Source: Zygnema cylindricum
Taxonomy: Eukaryota; Streptophyta; Zygnematophyceae; Zygnematales; Zygnemataceae
DNA: 64,000 bases
Assembly (NCBI GenBank): GCA_037447655.1
Contig: JBBHKE010000045.1
Span: forward strand, 122,177-186,176
Direction of reading: 5' to 3'
The notes under the pieces were generated by a model. That model had not been told where the DNA came from and ran no database searches. It saw nothing but the letters and a program-made list of their open reading frames with translations. The position numbers were made by a program, and so were the translations under genes. Positions within the stretch are counted from its first letter, which is position 1. The number at the start of each line of letters is the position of its first letter. This document shows, piece after piece, positions 13,390 to 23,869 of the stretch.

Positions 13390-14200
13390 TTTGTACACAT
13401 ATATACAGTAGATAACTGGTGGCATACCTCCAATCAATATATTTGTCGGCTAAGAGAGTGATTTTTGCACAAACAGAAAGTCCCTCACAGTTTTTTGTCT
13501 CAATTTTGTGAGATAAATAAAAACAAGAACAAAAAAAAAATCGACAAAATAAAGAGACCTTTGCAAATAGTTAGGAACGGAGGTAAGTACCTATTCCAAA
13601 ACTTCCCCAAAAAAATACTGAGTTCGACCTTCACGAAATGTTTAAACTGGGGGTTAAAACGTTTATACTGTCATTAATCGTTTTATGCTTTTGCTGATAT
13701 CCGTTTAAACCCAACACTGCCAAAACCCAATTAAGGAAAACCCATTTAATGAAAACCCATTTATTAAAACCCCTTTAGTCACCTTCTGTCCCAATCCACA
13801 CTTTCTGGAAACTGGTTTGGTGCACTGTACGAAATGACAGCTGCCAAGCCATTCCCTTTTTTGTCCGCTTCGACTGCCCCGAAAAAACCTACTGCAAGTA
13901 CGAAAGGACAACAAAAAAAAAATAGAAAAAAAAAAGAAAGAGAAAAAAAAAAAAAAAATGAAGGAAAAAAAAAAAAAAAAATCTAAAGCAGGCATAAAAG
14001 AAAAAAAGGAAAGAAAAAATTAAAAAAAGGAATTTAAGAAAAAATGGAAAAAAAAAATTTAAAAAAAAAAAAAAAAAAAAAGGAAAGGAAGTGAGGAAAA
14101 GATTAAATAGTAATAGGAAGGAAGGAGAGGAAAACGACTAAGGGTGGTACGTACACGTCATAACTGTGAGGAACAGGAGGATGCTCCGCGGGCTACCCAT
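7934..14200 (-). CDS. Secreted SMP-30/gluconolactonase-like beta-propeller protein, 9 coding exons
   Basis: Exons on the minus strand: 14200-14155, 13891-13783, 12751-12636, 12495-12341, 11322-11227, 10345-10184, 9546-9394, 8696-8623, 8027-7934. Phases are continuous and the total is 1005 bp, 334 residues, ending in TAA at 7934-7936. Residues 1-24 form a signal peptide with a hydrophobic core, ending AVEA. PNQFPESVDWD (residues 40-50), NDVAVE (151-156), NLWVTDSY (161-168) and CGDGLRFRSDGA (about 250) match the metal-ligand regions of the SMP-30/calcium-dependent phosphotriesterase superfamily, in which Glu, Asn and Asp bind the divalent metal. The length suits the plant family. The substrate is unknown, and lactone or phosphoester hydrolysis is only a family expectation. 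No breaks are seen. The first exon encodes only 15 residues, but its splice phase and the signal peptide it completes support it. Confidence 0.88.
9065..9365. repeat. AG-rich microsatellite in an SMP-30-like intron
   Basis: (GAATA)n at the edges and (GGAGA)n in the middle, purine on the plus strand and therefore pyrimidine on the coding strand. It abuts exon 9394-9546 on its intron side. The apparent open frame across it is repeat translation only. Confidence 0.9.
10056..10138. repeat. 27-bp tandem repeat, three copies
   Basis: The unit contains ATACATTAAATTACCC and CAAATAT; the three copies are almost identical (one T/G style change, CCCAC to CCCGC in the last). It lies just downstream in coding sense of exon 10184-10345. 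Confidence 0.85.
12890..13110. repeat. Purine run followed by TCTACAAATG minisatellite
   Basis: GGGAGA and GGGGGA runs to about 12955, then diverged tandem units of TCTACAAATG with a spacing near 10-12 bp until about 13110. All of it is inside the intron 12752-13782 of the SMP-30-like gene. Confidence 0.8.
13338..13386. repeat. (TA)n microsatellite
   Basis: An uninterrupted TA dinucleotide run of about 48 bp, flanked by TGTATA / ATACAC palindromic sequence on both sides (13300-13410). It could extrude as a cruciform. Confidence 0.95.
13906..14095. repeat. A-rich tract in the first intron of the SMP-30-like gene
   Basis: Near-continuous poly-A with GAAAG interruptions. On the coding strand it is a pyrimidine (T-rich) stretch upstream of the acceptor of exon 2 at 13891. 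Confidence 0.85.
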
Positions 14201-15090
14201 GGTAGAAAGCAGAAGGAGAAAGGAGAAGTGAAAAAAGAGAGAGAGTCAAGAGAGAGGAGAGGGAGAGAGAGGGGAAAAGAGAGAGAAAAAGGGACGGAAA
14301 AATGGTAGAGAGTTGAGTGTACGTCGATTCCTGGGACAAACGAGAGCGTTTTCCTTCCTAAAGACTGCAATCAGCATTACATATGTACCTGCCGGACTGA
14401 ATGATAGGACACGTGTCATGCTTAGAGTTTGAACGCTTGTCTATTTGTATTTGGTAGGCTAGTTTGTCATTGGGACGGGTATCATCTAGCGCAGGTGGCT
14501 CCTGTTGAGCCAAGGAATGAGCATCTGGATGTGGTCGAAACGACAAAGGCGATTCCGGTTCATCCGGCGTACGAAATGATGTTAATCTGGGCCGTCGACT
14601 ATATTCGACGCCTCAGATTCACTCTGTCACGGATGATCTATGTCGGTGGCTCGTTGGACAGCTAGGGTTTAGGGAGATTTAAGGATTTTGTACACTTGAC
14701 AGTCGTGATAGCGTACGGTCAGAAAGTACTAATGTACTATACCGTACAGTGTGAGCCATCTCACTGCGATTATGATCTGGCCATCTGGGAGTTGGGGCCA
14801 CGTGTCAAATTCTTATGTGAGCGACCGACTTGTGGAATGTGGGAACTGTCCGAACTGACCGCTTACAAAAATATGACCGTTGTCTGACAAAACCGACAAA
14901 AGAATCTCCTTCGTCTATTAATAGAAAGCTTCCAATCCTCCGTCATAGAACAAAATGTACGATCTGCGCCTTGTTTTCAGCCGTGAAACGGCATAGTTGT
15001 TTAGAAAGGAATATCCGGCGCCGTACTTCTTTAAATAACTATCGCGTCACAAATGTGTGTCATTCCCCAAGACCTATTGAATAAGGCGCA
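14201..15090. other. 5' flank of the SMP-30-like gene with decayed LTR-like sequence
   Basis: A GA-rich 5' leader at about 14200-14310 is followed by about 800 bp without a gene. Motifs such as GTACGG, CCACGTGTCA and CCGTACAG resemble the copia LTRs elsewhere in the window, so part of this is probably the outer half of the truncated LTR that continues to 15421. The promoter of the minus-strand gene must also lie here; no clear TATA box was identified. Confidence 0.45.
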
Positions 15091-15094
15091 CGGC

Positions 15095-15421
15095 AATTTT
15101 GTACCGGGACATCCCAAAAGTCTTAGGATCAATTCCCACAGCTGACAGCCTATGTCTTCCAAAAATCAATATTAGTGATCTGTTTGTCTCTTTAGCTGCT
15201 AAAGCAGCCATGGCTGCCTGCAGGTCCTCAGCGACTACGACAAGTATGAGGGCTGCAGTAAGGTCACAAGAGAGACTACAAAATATCTCTTTTTCAACAT
15301 TTCTTAGTGACTGCAACAAGTGTGGGAGTTGGAGAGAGAAGTTAGAGACAGACTGCCTCGACTTCTTTTTCTGCACTTTATTTTAGACCTAGAAAATAAT
15401 AAAAGAACCATCAATTTCTAC
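15095..15421 (-). mobile_element. Truncated copia LTR remnant
   Basis: It shares AGCAGCCATGGCT, GTGACTGCAACAAGTGTGGG, GAGAGAAGTTAGAG, TTTATTTTAGACCTAGAAAA and a terminal ACCATCAATTTCTACA with the LTR at 22615-23692. It ends where that LTR ends, but no internal region or second LTR follows. It is therefore a solo or truncated LTR in the same orientation. Confidence 0.85.
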
Positions 15422-15483
15422 AGACATACCCTAATTTACAATTGTCCGCTACAAGTCGATGAAGACATTCCGATGCACACTTA

Positions 15484-16265
15484 GGGTGCGTCTCCATGTA
15501 CTTGAAACTTAGCGAAATTTCTTTGTTTTTTAGCGCGGATCCGGCGGACCCGGATTTTAGGTGTCCCTATGTGAAACAACAACATAGTTTCTTAAGGGTG
15601 TGACGAGTGTATACGCTAACAATGTCCGTGACCGCTGTCAACGTCTACAATCTGTGATGACGCACGTTATTTTTTGTAACTGCTTGTGACGTCGCATGAG
15701 TTTTCGTGACATTGGAGACGTACTGCCCGTATAACTTGTGCCGTTCCAAGGTTGAAGAAGATGCGTTTTGCCTTTGTGTCTCCTGTCCGCTCGACGTGAA
15801 ATGGCATCGGAATCTTGAGACCTCTGTCGAAATAAAATCCGTACCAGGTGCAAACGGACAAAACCAAACAAATTGTATACTTTGCTTCATCGTAATTGAA
15901 CGCAAACGGACAAAACAGAACGAATAGTGTACCTTTTGTCGTCGCTTGAATTCATTTGAAATTTTTGTAAAATTTTTTACACGTGCAAATACGTGTTTTT
16001 ATTCGTTTTTTGAAAATACTTTGTTTTAAAACACATCGCCCTTGTGTTTTAAAGAAAATTTTGAAAATGACGTTTTTTGGCATGGTCGTGGGTCGAAGAA
16101 CACAAAACGACAACATGTGATACATCCTAAATTTGATGATGACGCAAAATGTACTTCTCTTTTTTTCTAAATTTTTGTACGGTAAAAACTTACGCTATAC
16201 GGATCTAAGTTTTAGAGGAAAACAACAAAAAAAAAATCCTTTTTTAGGCACATGGAGACGCACCC
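15484..16265. mobile_element. Non-autonomous PIF/Harbinger-type element (782 bp)
   Basis: Perfect 16-bp inverted termini GGGTGCGTCTCCATGT at both ends, flanked by the 3-bp direct repeat TTA (15481-15483 and 16266-16268). A TTA/TAA target duplication and GGG-starting termini are the hallmark of PIF/Harbinger elements. No transposase is encoded; the interior is AT-rich. Confidence 0.88.
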
Positions 16266-16268
16266 TTA

Positions 16269-16935
16269 GAGTGTGATACTTATTTAAATATTTATAAATT
16301 TTTAGCACTCATTTAATGGAAAACTTACAAACAACGGTATATGTAAAATGCATTTTTTTTACATGTACGGAATAGTACGGATGAAAATTCATCAACGATT
16401 TTAACTATTTTTTAAAATCGTTCAATGCGTTCGTTACGTATATTTCGTTACGATTGAATCGTTCGCACTAAACGGTTTGAACAACTAGGACGAAAACTCC
16501 AACGTTTAGTTCGAACATTGAGCAAGGGAGGGAGGGAAGGAGGGAAAGACCTCCCTTTGAAGGGCAAACCATTTCACAACCTTATAAGTTTGTTTTTCAA
16601 CCATGGTATGTAAAAACATAAAACCATAAACAAAACTAAAGGCCACACAGTGTTACTTCTTACAACTGAGGTTTTTCATTAAGAAAGTATGACAAAAGTA
16701 TTACACAAAATGAGAATCTATTATAGAGTTATATCAAAATAAGATGCCCGTGGAAAAATAATTTTGACCCACTATTTTGAGACATTTAGGCGAAGTTTTT
16801 TTTTTAACTTCAAAATGTTATAAACGTTAAGCTATATTTACAACAAAAGTCAGTGTAAAAGGTACTGTATCCATGTCACATTTTCCACACCTGAGACAAA
16901 TAGCAAAAATAAATTCACCAAATTTACTATAATCT
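16269..16935. other. Gene-free AT-rich spacer
   Basis: Nothing recognisable apart from a short GGGA run near 16530 (plus strand). Confidence 0.5.
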
Positions 16936-16939
16936 CGCC

Positions 16940-18735
16940 GACAAATATAATACGAAGATTATTAACCTCAGACATTCATCTTAACATCACTACACTATAG
17001 TAGCTTGCCATCCACATTCACAAGAGAGGAGATTAAATTCCCTCATTTAGAAAAATAAATATAAAAAAGAAACCCACAGAATAGAGACGACAAAATTCAA
17101 ATCTCAACATCTTTCTTTTGACTTCTCTAAGTAGTAGACTCTATTATGACTAAACGCACTCCACTCTTTACATTGCAGTCGATAATCTCTGTTGACAATA
17201 CTTTAGACGTCACCAACATAGAATGTCAAAATTTGATTTTGCAGGAGATGAAAAGTAAAAAGGCAAACAAAAAACATTTTGTACGGTGTTAACTTATTTG
17301 GAACCATGTAAAACCGAAGAGAACCCCATTACTTCAATACCTACTTAGTGAAAGCTGTTGTAGTGGAGTTGAGAGCCCAGAAATTGACTCCTCCAATAGA
17401 AAGTTGGGAAAAATAAGCGTTGGGAAAAATAAGCGTAGCTTATATATGACTTGCAATAAAAATAAACCAAGATTCGATAAGAGAAATTAAGAAAGGTATG
17501 GATTCTCTTGACACTTCATCAAAAGAAACTATTGTACCCTCTATTTAAGCCTATGTCTAAATTGACATTTATTGTTTCATATGCAAAGTCCTAAGTCTAG
17601 TATTTCATTCAGTGTTTTGTACTTATATAAACCTTGAGTTACGTTTTGTAGTGTAAATGGTTCCCTTTCAAAACTATAGAATCGTTTTTTATTCGTTTTA
17701 TGAAGGTTAATTTTACTTAGATTAATCACACCTAGAATTAGTTTTACCCTCGAAACCGCTTACACGACTATGAATTCGTTTCTTACTTGTTTTCTCTATA
17801 TTAAACTCTTTTGTCTCAAGTACAAAATCAATCTTAACAAAACTTAGCGACATGCCTCTCTCTTTGATTCCTTGTTTGTCTCTTTTACTTGTCTTTTTTT
17901 TTCTTTGGTCTTCCCTCTCTCTTCAGCCTTTTCCTACTCTTTGTTTTTCTCTTGTTTCAACCGTTGATGGCCTCTCCTTCAAAAGAAAGTGCTGATTTGC
18001 AAAAATATGAAGTTTTTTATATTCCGAAAAGTATATGCGATTGAATGTAGATTTTAAAAACGTGAACGAAGTCCTTTAAACAATAAGAATAATGTGGAAG
18101 TAGTATTATATTTATTTTATCTTTTTCTCTTTTTTTTAATTTTCACCCACAATCTTCTAAGAAACCCAACAAATGATTAACATATATTCTAACAACATTG
18201 ATACATACAAGAAAGAAGGGAAAAATCGAAAAAAAAAATCAAATATGACAAAAGATATGAATGGATCATTTCCATGGAGACGTCTTTCTGGAAAAATTAA
18301 ATAGAAAACATATTAGAAAACATAGACAAAGAAATACTTTTTTAGATGAATAGAACACTTTTATAGATCAATGGAACGTTTTACACATAAATAAAGTCGA
18401 TTTTAAAGATTAATGAAATCAACAATTGATTATTACTTCCGGTATCGAATCGAAACAGCAGTTGCAGTATTGGTAGGATCCTGTGGGACGCTGGAAGTGA
18501 TATATCCACTCTGTAAATAGGAAAAAATGAAAAAAAAGGCAAAAATGAAGCAGAAATTGACATTGTTAAAAAACATGACATGTTGACACCAGACGATATG
18601 TGAAATTTGGCACACGCGCGGTGCAATACACAAATTAAACAAAAGCTTTAAGAATGATAATAGATGGAACTCTTCGCTTTAACTTGTACCATCAACTTCG
18701 CTAGATCCTCATTTTGACAAACTTGCACGCGGTGC
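16940..18735 (-). pseudogene. Degenerate copy of the 3' end of the SMP-30-like gene
   Basis: The sequence parallels 7540-8890 throughout, including the intergenic part and counterparts of the last two exons. The exon-8 counterpart (about 18437-18510) still reads most of the same residues. The last-exon counterpart (about 17345-17455) has lost the acceptor (TTGCAAG in place of TTGCAGG), carries a duplicated CTTATTTTTCCCAAC segment and has mutated codons. No counterparts of exons 1-7 are present, so this is a truncated duplicate that cannot make the protein. It carries a 450-bp insertion at 17529-17978. Confidence 0.85.
17529..17978. mobile_element. 450-bp insertion in the duplicated segment
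   Basis: Absent from the parental copy near 8090. It is bordered by the 10-bp direct repeat TCAAAAGAAA (17519-17528 and 17979-17988), consistent with a transposition target duplication of 9-10 bp as made by Mutator-like elements. Clear inverted termini were not found, so the class is uncertain. Confidence 0.55.
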
Positions 18736-18739
18736 CACT

Positions 18740-18880
18740 ACACCGATTTTTTGTTATTAGCGTTCATGTTTTATTCGCCACTTCGATCAATTTTTCTTCG
18801 TGCACACTTTTTTTATTTCCAATTGGAGACCGCCAGTCGCATTTCCATCGATACCGTTGCAATTCTGTGTCCTCCATTGG
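18740..18880. mobile_element. Truncated TA-flanked MITE
   Basis: Begins TACACCGATTTTTTGTTATTAG and runs through the internal motifs seen in the copy at 6304 (TTTTTCTTCGTGCACACTT, GGAGACCGCC). The right terminus is missing. Confidence 0.6.
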
Positions 18881-18899
18881 ACCACAGAACACAGGAAGC

Positions 18900-19597
18900 C
18901 TCTAGATAGTATTTAGCTAACCCACTTCAAGCCAGAACCACTGCTGTCTAGGATGGCAAAATGACAGTTGACTACACCCCTATGCAGCCTGTGATGTTCT
19001 TTGGTCTAAAATAGACCGCAGAAGCCACCCAAACTATCATGCAAAAAGCTAAGCGAAGCTAGGCCAATGAACAATAATTTGAAATGCATCCTCCATATGC
19101 GTACACAGACGCAACAAACAACATTTAGGGTTTCATGGAATAATCAACATAAATAAACCCTATGACAACATCTGAGGTTAGATGGAATAATCAACATAAA
19201 CAAACCCTAGGACAAATACATAAACAATGCATATAAAACATATATAAAATAACGTAAATAAATAATAACAAAAGACAATGTTGTTTCAAATATTTAGAAG
19301 TACACACAGTCTCACAGAATCGTAAGGAAATAAACAAAGAAAATATGATTTATTTAAAAAGTAAAAAAAAAAAACATATATTAAAAAAAAACATATAATA
19401 AACTTCACACAAACCACTATAAATCATTTAATATGTAAAAAACCACTTACTAAATATTTTATGCCTTCGCAAATAAATGGAAAAGGTGACAATTCGCAAA
19501 GTACAAATAAAATAAAAAATAGACGAATAACATGATAAAATTCAAGAGAAAAAATAAAAAAATGGTAGGTAAAGGCAATTTTTATACAAAAATTGTA
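18900..19597. other. Gene-free AT-rich spacer with a 51-bp tandem duplication
   Basis: At about 19135-19215 the segment TGGAATAATCAACATAAA followed by AAACCCT occurs twice, 51 bp apart. No coding signal is seen elsewhere. Confidence 0.6.
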
Positions 19598-19895
19598 GAC
19601 CTAGATTCTTTGTATGCTTAACAAGACGGTTCAAAACCGCTACACTACAATACAACGACAATGACAAATTGATCGCGCCAATTGACTCGCGGCCGACGAC
19701 GTCAAAGTGGGCACACCAGTGACCAGGTTGTCGTCGATGCGAGTTAACCATACCAAGTAAGTGAAACGACATCGCAGCGACGACAACAATAGATTCTTTT
19801 TACGCTCGATAGGATGCTTCAAAGCTGTTACAAAACAGTACAACGACGACGACAAAGTGATCACGACGGTTAACCCGCGGCCGACGAAGTCAAGG
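19598..19895. repeat. Two diverged tandem copies of a ~187-bp unit
   Basis: Copy 1 (about 19598-19708) and copy 2 (about 19786-19892) share TAGATTCTTT, a TTCAAA.C.GTTACA-like core, TACAACGAC and CGCGGCCGACGA.GTCAA. They are GC-richer than the surroundings. The nature of the unit is unknown. Confidence 0.6.
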
Positions 19896-20384
19896 ATGGT
19901 TTGGTACGGACAGATTTGAGTCATCAACGCTTAATCGTACGACAACATGAATCATATCGCGACGTTTTGTTGATGTAAGTTAACATCAAGGGCGATTCAC
20001 GTCAAAACAAAAAAAAGACATTCGTTTCCTCATCTCATTCATCATCCATTTCTAGTGTTAATGCAGCAATCATACATAATACTATAAAAAAACGAAAGGC
20101 CCTTGGCAACCGAAGGGCAAAGCACCGGTCGCCCGCGACTATTATTTTTTCACTTTTTAAGTTTTAATCTTTCATTTTTTTTAACACTTTTAAACACTAA
20201 AGCATTTACATGTTGTTGCACAACACTACGAAATTCGCTCCCGAGACCTAACTCTAGCCAAAACAGCCAAGCGCAGAGAAAGGAAACGTTTGTGACATTT
20301 CGTACACACTCTGCCCACGACAGCAATATTTTTTATGTACGAGAGCGGGTACAATCTGAATAGTTTACATTGTGCAGTACATTA

Positions 20385-20778
20385 CACCGCCAATCGCTAT
20401 TAAAGTAAATAAATAAATAGCGTAAAAATAAAATTAGCGTTATTAATGCTAATTGGGGAAAAAAAACATATATTCTAATTAATCACTCACTCTAATTTGA
20501 GTTTTTTCGAATATTAAATGCTCGCCGTATTGATGTTTACATTAATATATGTATTTGTACAAAATCTGACAATTGGTACGCAAAAGTTTGAATATTCGAG
20601 TTTGCGTCTCTTTCTCCAGTGCACTTTCACATGCGTGCGCAATTACATTAAACGACTTCAATGTGGTACCTCAAATAACGTTTAGAAACATTTAGAATCA
20701 TTAAATTATATTTGAGAATTTGCCGAAAAAACAGTGTACCTCAATTAGAGTCATGAACGCTAATAGTGATTCACGGTG
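20385..20778. mobile_element. TA-flanked MITE, longer subfamily (394 bp)
   Basis: Termini CACCGCCAATCGCTATTA and (complement) CACCGTGAATCACTATTAG, each bordered by TA (20383-20384, 20779-20780). Internal AGCGTTATTAATGCTAATT is itself palindromic. Same family as 6304-6520 but longer. Confidence 0.75.
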
Positions 20779-20851
20779 TATAAAAGCATTAACTATAGAA
20801 GTTCTAACAGCGCAAGTGAAAATACCCCTTGTAGGGTAATGAAGTACAGTA

Positions 20852-22082
20852 CATCGCCAATCGCTATTAGAGTAAGGGTCAAGTTCCATCAGTTGTTTCT
20901 GTAATCGTACGGCAAACTCTACGGGCCAGGTTAATTGAGTCGATGTTCCATCACGAAGAGTCTGTAAGCCACGTGTTATACATTGAGTGGCACCACGTGG
21001 GTTTTGACCGGATATTTAAACCCTTTTAAAAATCTTCACAGCGACAAATTTCACTTCTAATCTTCACTTGCGCATAATACGACAGAACTTTTGTACTTTC
21101 TCCAAACGCCAGTCTTTTACGCTAGCTCATTTTTTAGGGTTCCTATTTTCGAACATGAAGAAAATCCTTTGCCGGAAATAGTGTGACGAAAGAAATTGCG
21201 CGACGAAGGACCGCTTCGAGATTACTTTTTTCAGCTGCATTTTGAAAAGTACATACCATGTGCAAAGTTCGTCAACCCACCTCCTACAAGTTCGTTGGCA
21301 ACTACAAAGATAAATGATGTGAATGCCTCGTGGATGAACATCCGACGGTCAGCATTACCTTGAAGACCTTCGGAGAGTATTGGCAAGATTCTATGTAATG
21401 TTGTTTCGCGTATAAAAACAAAATAAACGGTACGGTTTGGTACGGATAGTCGCGGAATTCTGTAAACTACCCCACTTTTTGACTGATGGAACTTGACCCT
21501 AAATAACGCTAATTCGGTGCACTTTTGAAAAACAAAAAAAATTGTAATACATCCATAATCATATTTTTGCCTTTACGCCTTTTATGTTTTTTTTTTATTT
21601 AACGTTAATAACGGAAGTACACCGCAATGTTTATAGTGTGGTGTACGGAGAGTTTATTCTGTACCAAAATGTACTTTTTGAGAATAGGGTTCATAACTCT
21701 AATATGGTGCCATTTTAAATAGGGTGGTGGAAGGACCGTAAAAGTCGTAGTATTTTGTAATTTTTCAAATAGAAAAGTACAGAAAAAATATTCACGATGT
21801 CCCGTAGTCGCGCTAACATGTAATTGCGTAAATATTTTCCAGCATACGCGCATGTCCAAAAAAACGTGACTGCGTACGATTTGAATAATTTCGTACATGC
21901 ACATATTTTAGTGTGGATATATTATGCGCCGAAAATGTTTACAGAGCAGTTTACAAATTAGAGTTAATGATAAATTAGAATAAAAGTTTTTTTGGAAAAA
22001 GCTAAAATTCCCAATTAGCGTAATTAACGCTAAATGTTTCATTATGCTATCTATTTCATTACGCTAATAGCGATTCAAGTTG
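20852..22082. mobile_element. Probable TA-flanked MITE split by a PIF/Harbinger element
   Basis: The left end CATCGCCAATCGCTATTAGAG follows TA at 20850-20851. The right end CGCTAATAGCGATTCAAGTTG is followed by TA at 22083-22084. About 600 bp remain when the insertion 20876-21499 is removed. Another MITE-like terminus near 21620 makes the true right boundary uncertain. Confidence 0.5.
20876..21499. mobile_element. Non-autonomous PIF/Harbinger-type element (624 bp)
   Basis: Perfect 18-bp inverted termini GGGTCAAGTTCCATCAGT, flanked by TAA (20873-20875 and 21500-21502). No transposase is present. It was inserted into an older MITE. Confidence 0.9.
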
Positions 22083-22107
22083 TAGTGATTGCGATCTGTT
22101 TAGCGTA

Positions 22108-22324
22108 CATCGTGTATCGCTATTAAGGTTAGTATTTTTTCCGCCATTTAAAACATTTTTTCTCCGTACACAATTGCCTGAATTTCAATTTGAGACCGCT
22201 TATTGAAAGCAGAAAATCTTAACTTTCAATCGCAACCGTGAGATACACAATCCGACATGTGTGCACAAAGAAAAGATGTTTTAAGTGGCAAACAAAACAT
22301 TAACATTAATAGTGATTCACAGTG
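22108..22324. mobile_element. TA-flanked 217-bp MITE
   Basis: Termini CATCGTGTATCGCTATTA and (complement) CACTGTGAATCACTATTA, with TA on both sides (22106-22107, 22325-22326). Identical in length to 6304-6520 and similar throughout. Confidence 0.8.
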
Positions 22325-22455
22325 TAGAGAATATAATGCTCTCGATTTTTTACCGATTTATACTCGATTGTCCACCGATATCGTTCTCGATTAACTTTCA
22401 ACATTCCTTAAACGTTCACAACTTCGCAATTGAGAACACCCGTACTGTCTGCAAA

Positions 22456-22619
22456 CGTCACGATAGTAACCGTACCATTGACAATACGGTAATGTAGTAC
22501 TAAAGGTAACCATGGATTTCCTATGCGCATAATGCAACGTCACGATAGTAACCGTACCATTGACATTACGGTAATGTAGTACTAAAGGTAACCATGGATT
22601 TCCTATGCGCATAATGCAA
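22456..22619. repeat. 82-bp tandem duplication ending in the copia LTR terminus
   Basis: Two copies (22456-22537 and 22538-22619) differ by a single base (ACAATACGG versus ACATTACGG). Each contains GTCACGATAGTAACCGTACC and ends CGCATAATGCAA. The last bases TGCAA are the first bases of the LTR that begins at 22615. Confidence 0.9.
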
Positions 22620-23692
22620 CTCTGAGACCTCCATAGGACCTCAGAGTAAGCAGCTCACACGAAGCCTCTGGGATAACCCTGACCATTTTGTCCTTCAGCA
22701 CGAATAACTGCCACCCTGGCAAAAAAAAACTCTGATCACCTTCACCCTTGTGAAGGCAAGACTCCCCTGAGTCGATAACAAAAAAGAATATCTGAATTTG
22801 CTCCCCTGAGCAGTAAGTTATGGAGGGTCAAAATTGACCTTTTGTAGAGAAGATCTCTAGGAGAGAGGGTCCTATCTACCAATTTTTCTAAGTCTTACCT
22901 CTCTCACAAACTTTATCTACTGATGTACGGAACCAATCATATTACTCTTCCGTACACAGAAGTATATCTGTCGGTGTACTTTCTATACGGATATAGTACG
23001 ACATGGCCTAAATGTCGACACGTGATATATCCGGATTTGCTCCCTTAATCCTTGGAGATGCCGCAATCCAATGTCATTATGCCACGTGTCATCCGATGTG
23101 GCGATGACCAAAAACCGTCGAAATCCTCTTCTGTGATCTCTGCATTCATTCCGGCCGTCCGATTTAAATGCAGATTTAATCGTAGCCGTAATAAATACTT
23201 GCACGGTATTCGTTTCACAGTCGAAACAAATGCGCTGTACTTATTTTTTGTCGGTACATTAATCCGTACTTTTACATAACCGAATCTATGTATCTTGCAA
23301 ATAGTTTATGTTAAATGAATTTGTCAGCGTAGAAATGTTTATCTAATTATCAAATCGTATGTAACATAACACTCGTCATAGACTAAATGGATATTGCTAC
23401 TGGCTACCAGCAGCTCTGACGGCCGGTAGGTACCAGGATCAAATCCTGGTTTTGACAGCTCTACTTTTAGTAAATTAGTAAATCAACTAATTTACTACTT
23501 TAAATCAACTAATCTACTACCCGTAAATCTCAGGATAGCATAGGCAGCCATGGCTCTAGCTTCATCTCCGACTTTCAGTGATTGCAACAAGTGTGGGAGT
23601 TGAAGAGAGAAGTTAGAGGCAGACTACCTTAGCTTCTTTTCTGTATTTTATTTTAGACATAGAAAATACTAAACTAACCATCAATTTCTACA
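22615..23692 (-). repeat. 3' LTR of copia element 1 (1078 bp)
   Basis: Starts TGCAACTCTG and ends TTTCTACA on the plus strand. It is followed immediately by the purine tract of the element on its sense strand. It contains the T-arm-like hairpin at 23413-23460. Confidence 0.9.
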
Positions 23693-23706
23693 CTCCCCTT
23701 ATTTTC
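23693..23706 (-). other. Polypurine tract of copia element 1
   Basis: The sense strand reads AGAAAATAAGGGGAG immediately before the 3' LTR. This is the expected primer site for plus-strand DNA synthesis. The same tract occurs in element 2 at 36961-36974. Confidence 0.85.
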
Positions 23707-23869
23707 TAATCAATCTTCAATTTCAGACCACACTTCTCCCTCCAGAAAATTAGCTTAGGGGAAGGCACAGGTTTGGTCATCATATCTGCTACCATCTCGC
23801 TATCTGGTCGGTACTCTAAACTGATTATTTTGTTTTCTACTCTCTCTAACAAAGCTAAGTCTAATTTCT

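Noticed and set aside
15706-15927. Overlapping small open frames with no homology
   Set aside because: They lie inside a non-autonomous Harbinger element and show no domain.
23400-23465. A complete tRNA gene in the LTR
   Set aside because: Only a T-arm-like hairpin is present; no complementary acceptor stem, D-arm or anticodon arm could be assembled.
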